A stretch of 64,000 nt of DNA from positions 62,001-126,000 of the forward strand of contig NZ_BMFV01000001.1 in assembly GCF_014639255.1 (NCBI RefSeq), given 5' to 3'. This DNA is from Pullulanibacillus pueri (lineage in GTDB: Bacteria; Bacillota; Bacilli; Bacillales; Sporolactobacillaceae). Of this stretch, positions 57,789 to 64,000 are shown in pieces (position 1 is the stretch's first letter; every line of letters begins with the position of its first letter). A program made the position numbers and the translations under genes. Below the pieces are notes generated by a model. The model searched no databases. It was given only the letters and a program-made list of their open reading frames with translations, and had not been told where the DNA came from.

Positions 57789-57871
57789 GTACCTTGCAAT
57801 GAACAGTACCTGATGGTATAGTGTAAACAGTTAAGGGCTTTTGCAACCAGGTACTGTATAATAAACAGTAC
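57789..57871 (+). promoter_or_regulatory. PadR-operon promoter with twin 21-bp operators
   Basis: Two 21-base palindromic blocks of the form GTAC-N13-GTAC: 57789-57809 (ends GTACCT and AACAGTAC) and 57851-57871 (GTACTGT and AACAGTAC), 62 bases apart, about six helical turns. TTGCAA (57794-57799) and the extended -10 TGGTATAGT (TATAGT at 57817-57822) form a promoter with a 17-base spacer, the -35 box lying in the first block. Autorepression by the PadR protein is the natural reading. Confidence 0.65.
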
Positions 57872-57898
57872 TAAATATAAACGAATAAGGTGATGACA

Positions 57899-58222
57899 TT
57901 GAATGTACAGTTTAAAAAAGGGGTTCTAGAGCTTTGTGTGCTTGTTTTATTAGATAAACAAGATCGCTATGGCTATGAATTGGTACAAAAGATCTCCGAT
58001 CGAATCGAAATCTCGGAAGGCTCGGTGTATCCATTATTAAGACGGTTAACAAAGGAAGAGTACTTTACAACCTATTTGAAGGAATCAACTGAAGGACCAT
58101 CGAGAAAGTATTATACGTTAACAGAAAAGGGCCGTCTTTATTTGCATAAGTTGATTAAAGAATGGCAGGAATTTTCAAATGGGGTCAATCAATTAATAGA
58201 AGAAGGTGTAAGCAATGACTAA
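57899..58222 (+). CDS. PadR-family transcriptional repressor
   Basis: A 107-residue winged-helix regulator. TTG 57899 gives the family N-terminus MNVQFKKGVLELCVLVLL; GTG 57890 and ATG 57893 lie in the ribosome site AAGGTGAT. The HTH is in the KQDRYGYELVQKISDRIEIS to SVYPLLRRLTKEEY region. It overlaps the next gene by eight bases. PadR proteins of this operon type respond to envelope stress or antimicrobial peptides. It likely binds the twin operators upstream. Confidence 0.93.
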   Translation: MNVQFKKGVLELCVLVLLDKQDRYGYELVQKISDRIEISEGSVYPLLRRLTKEEYFTTYLKESTEGPSRKYYTLTEKGRLYLHKLIKEWQEFSNGVNQLIEEGVSND

Positions 58223-58775
58223 GGAACGCTTTTTAAAGGAACTGGAGGCTTCTTTAAAACGTTTAACGGCGGCAGAACGCGAAGATATTTTACGAGATTA
58301 TAAGGAGCATTTTGCATTCGGACTTGAAGAAGGGAAGACGGAAGAGGAGATTGCTTCGGGACTTGGTTCTCCTCAACACATTGCTAAGGAATTACTTGCC
58401 GAATATCATCTGGAAAAATTAGAAGCAACCGCAACGACAGGAAATATTATGCGTGCGGTTTGGGCCGTCATTGGTCTCAGCTTTTTTAACCTTATTATTG
58501 TGCTTGGACCATTTATTGGTTTTGCAGGTGTTGTTATTGCCGGTTGGGCAGTGGGAGTATCCTTTATCCTTTCACCGTTACTTGTATTGATTGATCTTGC
58601 TATAACCCCAAGCGCCTTTAATCTATTCAATCTGTTTAGTTCTATTTTGCTGTGTGGACTAGGGATCTTTATTTTAGTGGGGATGTTGCACGCTACAAAG
58701 TATATTGCGAAAGGCTTTATTCGTTATTTAAAATACAATGCCTCACTAGTGAAAGGTGGTTTGAAACGTGACTAA
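58215..58775 (+). CDS. HAAS/DUF1700 membrane protein
   Basis: A 186-residue protein, ATG 58215, overlapping the PadR gene. N-terminal HAAS domain (ERFLKELEASLKRLTAAERE then DILRDYKEHFAFGLEEGKTE) precedes about four membrane spans (about 78-170). HAAS proteins are encoded beside PadR regulators and are thought to couple a membrane signal to them. It overlaps the DUF4097 gene by eight bases, so the three are translated together. Confidence 0.92.
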   Translation: MTKERFLKELEASLKRLTAAEREDILRDYKEHFAFGLEEGKTEEEIASGLGSPQHIAKELLAEYHLEKLEATATTGNIMRAVWAVIGLSFFNLIIVLGPFIGFAGVVIAGWAVGVSFILSPLLVLIDLAITPSAFNLFNLFSSILLCGLGIFILVGMLHATKYIAKGFIRYLKYNASLVKGGLKRD

Positions 58776-59592
58776 ATTAAAGATTAAGAAGCTATCATGG
58801 GTGGCAACCCTCTTAATCGTTGTTGGGGTTATCGGCTGTCTCCTAACTTTCCATCAGACGAATAAAACACATGCTGTTGCAGAAACAAAAATGATAACAG
58901 AGAATCGCTATACTTCCGTGGAATTTCAAACCGATAATGCGACGGTTGAAGTTGTTCCTACAACGGGATCCAAAGCAAAAATCGAGTTGACAGGAAAAGA
59001 AACGGAAGCGAATAACTATCAATTGACAACAGAAATTAAGGGATCGACTTTAATGATTCATTTAAAGTCGAAGTGGCATTTTCAACTTATTAATATTAGT
59101 GATATCTTCACCAAACTTAACTTAAAAGTGTCACTACCTAAAAAGCAATATAATGCCTTGCATATTAACAATAATAATGGTCGCGTACATCTTGAAAATA
59201 TGGAAGCAAAAGATTTAAAAGCATCAACTGATAATGGTGTGATTGAGCTCAATAATATACAGTCTAAACAGGTGAATGTTAGTTCTAGTAATGGGAAAAT
59301 AATCATGGCAAATGTTGAAGGGGCTATTGAAGGCAAAACAGACAATGGCAAGATCTCACTTAAGACGCATGATATTGATCGTCCTATTACATTAGATAGC
59401 GACAATGGGCATATTGATATTATTACCGAGAAAAAACCGACGAATGTAAGGTTTGATGTACATGTTGACAACGGACACATTAACCTTTTAAATCTCTATA
59501 AAGATGATGCCGTCGTCGGTAAAGGGAAAAATCTAATAAAACTATCGACGGATAATGGATCGATAACAATAAGTAAAGCAAAGGGCCAGTAA
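58768..59592 (+). CDS. DUF4097 surface adhesin-like protein (LiaG/YvlB-like)
   Basis: A 274-residue protein with an N-terminal membrane anchor (about 10-28) and an extracellular right-handed beta-solenoid. Repeats with a D/N-N-G core are visible (TDNATVEV, NNNGRVHLEN, TDNGVIELNN, SSNGKIIMAN, TDNGKISLKT, SDNGHIDII). This is the DUF4097 pattern of envelope-stress operons. It follows the HAAS gene with overlap. Its partner in signalling or adhesion is unknown. Confidence 0.92.
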   Translation: MTKLKIKKLSWVATLLIVVGVIGCLLTFHQTNKTHAVAETKMITENRYTSVEFQTDNATVEVVPTTGSKAKIELTGKETEANNYQLTTEIKGSTLMIHLKSKWHFQLINISDIFTKLNLKVSLPKKQYNALHINNNNGRVHLENMEAKDLKASTDNGVIELNNIQSKQVNVSSSNGKIIMANVEGAIEGKTDNGKISLKTHDIDRPITLDSDNGHIDIITEKKPTNVRFDVHVDNGHINLLNLYKDDAVVGKGKNLIKLSTDNGSITISKAKGQ

Positions 59593-59671
59593 AAGGTCAT
59601 TTGTTATTAAAATAAAAAATGATTGATATAAGGAGGAAACGCGAGCAAGAAGAAAGATAGGAGTAGATGAA

Positions 59672-60676
59672 ATGGCAGAACAGTCTAAGGGTAAGGCAAT
59701 AATGAGAAAGACCCTAAAGATATCGAGCTTGGTTTTAGCAGTAATTATCGGGATTTTATTGATAGCCGTTTTAATTAGCTTTATTAATCATAAAGTTAAA
59801 TTGAATCAGGAGTCTGAATTATTTAAGCCATTGGGCAAAATGGTTACAGTAGACGGACATAGTATGAGTGTTTACACAGGAGGTAAGGGTAAAACCACTT
59901 TAGTTTTTCTAGCTGGAGGAGGTACGGCTTCTCCAATTCTGGATTTCAAAAGCCTGTATTCTCGATTAAGTGATAGCTATAGAATTGCAGTGCCAGAGAG
60001 AATAGGCTATGGATTTAGTGATGTTGCAGATACTCCAAGAGATATTGATACAGTTCTAGATGAAACAAGAAAAGCGTTAAAGCTAGCTGGTGAGAAACCA
60101 CCCTATATACTTTTTCCACATTCTATGTCTGGGCTAGAGGCCGAATATTGGGCACAAAAGTATCCGAATGAAGTTTCCGCGATTGTAGGGTTAGATCCAG
60201 CTGTTCCAGCTGCCTATGGAAACATTCAAATGCCAAAAACCACATTCGTTTTCGATTTGTTTTCATTAGGAGCTAAAATGGGTGTCACAAGATTCATTCC
60301 CTCTATGATAAACAGTGAACCCGCAATTAAAGGGGGAACTCTAACGAATCATGAAAAAGATATTTATAAAGCAGTCTTCTATAGAAGAACAGAAACAAAA
60401 CCAATGATCAATGAGCTGGAAAGTGTTAAAGCTAATGCCCAAAAGGTTAATGAGATGCCACCACCACAGGTTCCTATGTTGTTTTTTACATCAAATGGTG
60501 CTGGGACAGGAATTGCTCGGGAAGAATGGCAACACTATCAAAAAGACTATCTTTCAAAAGTAAATAATAGTCAACAGATTCTACTTGATTGCGGGCACTA
60601 TGTTCAGGATTTCAAGTATGAAACCATTGCAACTCATAGCAAAATATTCATTAATAGCCTCGTAAAAGTAAAATGA
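59672..60676 (+). CDS. membrane-anchored alpha/beta hydrolase
   Basis: A 334-residue protein. One N-terminal spanning segment (about 17-38) anchors it, and the hydrolase domain is outside. The nucleophile is Ser151 in LFPHSMSGLEAEYW (H-S-M-S rather than G-x-S-x-G) and the late His is in LDCGHYVQDF. The oxyanion region is FLAGGGTASP. ATG 59672 follows ATAGGAG. It lies after the PadR operon by 79 bases and may share its transcript. Substrate, an ester or lactone, unknown. Confidence 0.88.
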   Translation: MAEQSKGKAIMRKTLKISSLVLAVIIGILLIAVLISFINHKVKLNQESELFKPLGKMVTVDGHSMSVYTGGKGKTTLVFLAGGGTASPILDFKSLYSRLSDSYRIAVPERIGYGFSDVADTPRDIDTVLDETRKALKLAGEKPPYILFPHSMSGLEAEYWAQKYPNEVSAIVGLDPAVPAAYGNIQMPKTTFVFDLFSLGAKMGVTRFIPSMINSEPAIKGGTLTNHEKDIYKAVFYRRTETKPMINELESVKANAQKVNEMPPPQVPMLFFTSNGAGTGIAREEWQHYQKDYLSKVNNSQQILLDCGHYVQDFKYETIATHSKIFINSLVKVK

Positions 60677-60883
60677 GTGTTAGCTACAAAAAAAGATGCT
60701 GAATCCATGGGAAAAAGGCTTTTAAGAACAGAGAAATTGTGCAAAATCTTTTCGGGTGGTAGTGTTCAACAGCAGGTGCTGAAAAATCTGATATCACTTT
60801 ATGGAGGAGGATCTTGCGGTTATATTTTCCGTGACTTCATGACCTCGTATCAAAAAAGGGCCAGTCAAAGGCCCTTTTTTTGA
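60677..60883 (+). pseudogene. remnant of an ABC transporter ATP-binding gene
   Basis: A 68-codon fragment. LLRTEKLCKIFSGGSVQQQV then LKNLISLYGG matches the N-terminal beta-strand of BceA/LolD-type ATPases, which normally read LxTExLxKxYxxGxxxxxVL. No Walker A motif follows, and the rest of the gene is missing; a terminator hairpin replaces it. It follows the alpha/beta hydrolase directly. Likely the scar of a deletion of an ABC pair, consistent with the PadR/BceAB-like envelope context. Confidence 0.6.
60852..60881 (+). terminator. strong terminator
   Basis: AAAAAAGGGCC (60852-60862) with GGCCCTTTTTT (60870-60880), seven-base loop, T run. It overlaps the end of the ABC remnant. Confidence 0.92.
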
Positions 60884-60929
60884 TAAACTTTACGCTAGAT
60901 GAATGGTGCTTTTCTTAAATCTTGACTGT

Positions 60930-61036
60930 TAGGAGTTGAAGGAAATGCGACGTAACTCACCACACATAAGCACTGCTACGGAAATCCACACTATTAACCC
61001 CTCATAACTCTTCTCAAGTTATGTCGCAATCTATAG
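60930..61036 (+). repeat. dispersed structured repeat, family B, short copy 5
   Basis: AGTTGAAGGAAATGCGACGT is shared with the copy at 38.16 kb. GGAAATCCACACTATTAACC and the ending TCGCAATCTATA match the edge of the copy at 38.9 kb. TGCGACGTAACT (60946-60957) and AAGTTATGTCGCA (61016-61028) are near-perfect inverted ends, so this fragment folds as a stem-loop of about 80 bases. Confidence 0.75.
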
Positions 61037-61050
61037 CAATAGCAGCCCTA

Positions 61051-61248
61051 ATGAATACCTTCCATGGAACGACGGACGAATGTCTTAACTCATCGAATCC
61101 TACCAACCAAGGGAACACACCCAACCCGTATTCGAATGCTTATCCATCGCATTATCCCAATATGAATACAGCGAATCATTCCAATGCTGTGCATCGACAT
61201 CCTTATTATCCAACACCCACTTCTTACAATACTGGCTATAACTACTGA
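61051..61248 (+). CDS. small Tyr/Pro/Asn-rich protein or coat-protein remnant
   Basis: A 65-residue reading frame from ATG 61051 with no good ribosome site; an ATG at 61021 lies within the repeat. Its composition is dominated by Asn, Pro, Tyr, His and Ser and it ends in SYNTGYNY. This resembles the tail of the convergent cupin protein (…YRPYPYSY) and Bacillus spore coat proteins. It may be a small coat protein or the 3' remnant of one. Confidence 0.4.
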   Translation: MNTFHGTTDECLNSSNPTNQGNTPNPYSNAYPSHYPNMNTANHSNAVHRHPYYPTPTSYNTGYNY

Positions 61249-61278
61249 CTTTTAAGTAAAAAATCTTTTTCTCTATCA

Positions 61279-61950
61279 CTAATAGGAATAGGGGTAGGGT
61301 CTATAATGATTGGACTGTGGAGGGGTTTGATAATTTGTATAATAGGCTGTGTTGGTTTGAGTGGGATAGGCTGATGGGGATGTTGCTTGGTTAGGATTGA
61401 TGGAAAGCTGTTGATAAGGTGCATTAGACTGACATCCAGGCGGTGGCCCTAAAATAAGGGATTCTTTTACGGGTGCAATCGCCTGTTCATATTCCTCCAT
61501 GTTGATACAATAGGCGAGATGCATAATTTCTTTAGGTGTAAACCGCAGAAAGTCAGAGCCATAGACAATATCAGGGGTTGGCTGGTCAAAGAGTGTGAGC
61601 AGATGAACATCATTGGTAAGTGCAACGATCCAATGAAACCATCCTTTTGGGAATTCTGAGACCTGACCGGGTTTTAAATGATACGTCATTAATTGTTGGG
61701 TAAAGGGATTAAAAACGGATGTGATGACTTCACCATGGATCAGAAAGACCAGCTCAGTCACATTCGTATGCCAATGGGGCTGAATAATGATCCCCTGACT
61801 CATATGAACATTAAATAGACCCGTTCGAATAGCGGGAAGCTCCTGGGCAAAGACTTGCGTGATGTAGTTATGGGTGTCGCGGCGGTAATTCACCGTTTGG
61901 TTAGCATCTGCGAAAAGCGTTAAAGAGGGAGAAGTTAACTCTTGACTCAT
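61279..61950 (-). CDS. cupin protein with Tyr/Pro/Gln-rich tail, probable spore coat protein
   Basis: A 223-residue protein. ATG 61950 lies nine bases after AAGGAGG; ATGs at 61956 and 61977 are too close to or upstream of it. Germin-like cupin motif HWHTNVTELVFLIHGEV (metal-binding His/Glu) and PKGWFHWIVALTN. The last ~50 residues are low-complexity (NPNQATSPSAYPTQTNTAYY). Cupin plus Tyr-rich tail suggests an outer-coat or exported structural role, as in oxalate-decarboxylase-like coat proteins. Coat location is inference from composition. Confidence 0.78.
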   Translation of the reverse strand: MSQELTSPSLTLFADANQTVNYRRDTHNYITQVFAQELPAIRTGLFNVHMSQGIIIQPHWHTNVTELVFLIHGEVITSVFNPFTQQLMTYHLKPGQVSEFPKGWFHWIVALTNDVHLLTLFDQPTPDIVYGSDFLRFTPKEIMHLAYCINMEEYEQAIAPVKESLILGPPPGCQSNAPYQQLSINPNQATSPSAYPTQTNTAYYTNYQTPPQSNHYRPYPYSY

Positions 61951-62049
61951 CCACATAGACCTCCTTTTGAGTGTCACACATTTCCATTTTATGCTGCAAA
62001 TAAGTGAATATTAGTCTTTAAATAAGGATAATACATAACACTTTATTTT

Positions 62050-62204
62050 TATAATGTCGGAGGTATAGCTTTATGGAAGACCTTATAAGTGCAACTTTAG
62101 CTTTCGCCATGAAGGCTTGGCGACACCATTAATATGTGAAGGCGTATGCCTGAACCTCAGGCTGTACTTAGCGAAGCAATGGAGTATAAGCCAAGTTTTC
62201 TAAT
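62050..62204 (+). repeat. dispersed structured repeat, family A, copy 5
   Basis: Starts at TTATAATGTCGG and ends at GCCAAGTTTTCTAA. GGAAGACCTT near the left and AAGTTTTCTAA at the right are complementary. GCCTGAACCTCAGGC forms the central hairpin. It fills the 310-base gap between two minus-strand genes. Confidence 0.82.
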
Positions 62205-62287
62205 AGCGAAAGAACTCCAAACTTAGTCATTCAAGAAGGAGCTCTTGTATCTTTTTAACTGAAAAATCCTCATGTCCGCTTTTCATA

Positions 62288-64000
62288 TTAATGAATAAGT
62301 TTACTTTCCTTCGCTCGTTCGGTAATGCGCTGTGTATATTTTTGCAGAGGTCCCTTTAACATGACCCCTAAAAGAATCGCTATGACTAAAAAGAATACTA
62401 AATATAGGCTATCCCTTAAAACGATGGCGCCCACGATTCCCCCAACCGCTTCTCTCATAAGGCTGATGGCGTAAGTGAAAGGCAGGAAGGGATGAATGCT
62501 TTGAAAAAAGGGAGGAGAAACCTGAATCGGGAAAGTCCCTCCGCCAGAGGAGAGCTGCAGCACCAATAAAATAATGCCTAAGGCTTTGCCGATATTTCCA
62601 AATAAAGAAACAAAGGTGTACACGAGTGTCATAAAGACGACGCTTGCGAACAATGCAAAAATAACGAACCAAAAAGGGCTTTTGACATAGGCACCTAAGA
62701 GAACCATGTCCCCTATTGTGACAATAAGTGCTTGAAAAAGACCGATGGTAATAAAGGTTAACAGCCGCCCGAAATAGATATGGTAGCTTCGATAATTTTG
62801 GTTGGAGTCTTCAACATCTATTCTTAAAAGCGAGACAAGCAACAGAGCCCCCACCCATAAGCATAAGGTTGTATAAAATGGGGACATCCCTGAACCGTAA
62901 TTAGGAATGGGAAAGACCTTCTTTTCTTTTAAAAGGACAGGGTGTGCCAAAAAATCACTCTCTTTTTGGATATTGTGGCGCAAAAGTTCAATAATATCAC
63001 CAAGATTGTTCTCCTTTTCAAAAGCATTGATTTTAGATGTGGCATTATGAAGAGAGCGTTCAAGTTCGGGAAGATCATGGCGCACGAGCCCTGCAACCTT
63101 ATGGACCGTCACTTCGACTTCGGGTAACTTATATTGCACAAAGTCAGAAAGTTTGTGGATATCAGCTTCGGTGGCAGGAAGATCCTGACGAACAAATTGA
63201 GCGGCTTGATGGATTTTTGGGACGAGCTTTGGAAAATCGTTTTTCATAAAAGCAGTTGCCTGATTCACTCCTTTAATGAGTCCGGGCATTTTTTCTTGAA
63301 GGCCTACAACTAAGGAGTGGATCTTAGCTTGAATGTTTGGCATATCCTTTTGCAGCCGCTCGAGCTCCCCATGACCGAAAGCCACGGCCTGATTCGCTTC
63401 ATCTAAAAGAGATTGGAGCTTGGGGATTTCCGATTGAGACTGGCTCAATGTTTGATTGGCGTTTTCTGCTTGAGTCATAAGTTTTTGAATATCTTGACTG
63501 ACGGTTGGTGAAAGCCCCTGAGAATCGTTAGTTATCGAAGTCAAAAGGCGGTCTGCTTGCTCGGTTAAAGCCAGCAGGTGTTCATTATCAGAGCTAGAGG
63601 TGCTACCTGATTGAGCCATGGACTTTTGAATAGCTGTCATGGTGTTGATTTGTTGATCCTGATTTTTCACGAGTGCTTGCAGGCTTTTTTCTTGGGCTTG
63701 AAGTTGAGCACTCGGCATGAGCTGGTTAAGTGTGGTTATTAAATTTTCCAAGTGTTGACTGGCATCGCGACTCGCGATCAGGCGATTTTGCATTTTGGAA
63801 AGGGCGTTGACATCGGGCGGCGTGTCTCCAGAACGTAAGGCTTGAGCAGTATTCGCGACGCCATCATTCGTTTGCTGGATAAGCAGCAGATTTTGTTGAA
63901 TGACGGGAGTAAGCGTCTGAAACGTTTGATCATTGGCTTGAAGGAATTGATGGATACCACTCGCCGTACTTTCCCCATTTTCTGCTAATGACTGAAGCTC
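62288..64000 (-). CDS. YhgE/Pip-domain membrane protein, 5' part beyond the window
   Basis: At least 570 residues, open from the right edge of the window, so the true start is not seen. The first ~350 visible residues are a long, mostly soluble, Gln/Asn-rich coiled-coil extracellular segment (ENANQTLSQSQSEIPKLQSL, DLPATEADIHKLSDFVQYKL). About six membrane spans follow (MSPFYTTLCLWVGALLLVSL onward). The C-terminal half matches the ABC-2-like YhgE/Pip family, named for phage infection proteins and also linked to type VII secretion-type exporters. The N-terminal membrane span is expected further upstream. Function unproven. Confidence 0.88.
   Translation of the reverse strand, partial: ELQSLAENGESTASGIHQFLQANDQTFQTLTPVIQQNLLLIQQTNDGVANTAQALRSGDTPPDVNALSKMQNRLIASRDASQHLENLITTLNQLMPSAQLQAQEKSLQALVKNQDQQINTMTAIQKSMAQSGSTSSSDNEHLLALTEQADRLLTSITNDSQGLSPTVSQDIQKLMTQAENANQTLSQSQSEIPKLQSLLDEANQAVAFGHGELERLQKDMPNIQAKIHSLVVGLQEKMPGLIKGVNQATAFMKNDFPKLVPKIHQAAQFVRQDLPATEADIHKLSDFVQYKLPEVEVTVHKVAGLVRHDLPELERSLHNATSKINAFEKENNLGDIIELLRHNIQKESDFLAHPVLLKEKKVFPIPNYGSGMSPFYTTLCLWVGALLLVSLLRIDVEDSNQNYRSYHIYFGRLLTFITIGLFQALIVTIGDMVLLGAYVKSPFWFVIFALFASVVFMTLVYTFVSLFGNIGKALGIILLVLQLSSGGGTFPIQVSPPFFQSIHPFLPFTYAISLMREAVGGIVGAIVLRDSLYLVFFLVIAILLGVMLKGPLQKYTQRITERAKESKLIH

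Overview
The window comes from a low-to-moderate GC Bacillota chromosome, most likely a spore-forming member of the Bacillales. Supporting this are the desaturase-DesK-DesR thermosensor set, YwhD-, YuzB- and YdjI-like proteins, AGGAGG-type ribosome binding sites, frequent GTG and TTG starts, and Bacillus-style intergenic hairpin repeats. I cannot name the species from sequence alone. No rRNA, tRNA, CRISPR array, transposase or phage gene was seen. Layout, left to right: (a) 1-1.1 kb, an SPFH/zinc-ribbon protein. (b) 1.2-13.4 kb, a carbohydrate locus: a LacI repressor, two sugar ABC permeases, a lipoprotein solute-binding protein, a double metallo-beta-lactamase-fold hydrolase, a large helical-barrel protein and a 1040-residue tandem FAD oxidoreductase. 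Four copies of a GGAACGTTCC-type palindrome lie in its promoter regions and probably form the repressor's regulon. (c) 13.5-22.5 kb, stand-alone metabolic genes: YciI, aldo/keto reductase, GPP34 protein, 2H phosphoesterase, two SDRs, tartrate dehydrogenase family enzyme, amine oxidase. (d) 22.6-25.6 kb, an AraC regulator divergent from a sugar isomerase/epimerase and a Gfo/Idh dehydrogenase, with catabolite-repression-like sites. (e) 25.7-29.1 kb, a SufR-like Fe-S regulator divergent from sodA, then a ferredoxin and small conserved genes. (f) 29.5-34.6 kb, des-desK-desR and an amino acid permease. (g) 34.8-52.2 kb, a glycan-degradation region: GH2 and GH35 beta-galactosidases, three sulfatases (one interrupted by two in-frame TGA codons), a PhnP-like hydrolase and a Gfo/Idh enzyme, with DUF2207, GNAT and YcaQ genes between. 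(h) 52.6-57.4 kb, a phosphoesterase, two APH-type kinases, a macrolide-type glycosyltransferase and a GNAT enzyme, a set that resembles small-molecule detoxification or resistance. (i) 57.8-64 kb, a PadR-HAAS-DUF4097 envelope operon with twin operators, a membrane-anchored hydrolase, an ABC ATPase remnant, a coat-like cupin protein and a YhgE/Pip protein that runs off the right edge. How the parts may work together: the LacI locus and the sulfatase/galactosidase region both look devoted to importing and dismantling complex or sulfated galactose-containing glycans. The Gfo/Idh, isomerase and FAD enzymes would handle the unusual sugars released. This is inference from family and neighbourhood. 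Beyond genes, the most striking content is two families of dispersed structured repeats. Family A has five copies of about 100-165 bp with complementary ends and an internal hairpin. Family B has copies at 38.2, 38.4-39.0, 41.8, 43.4 and 60.9 kb. A possible miniature inverted-repeat element lies at 52.4 kb.
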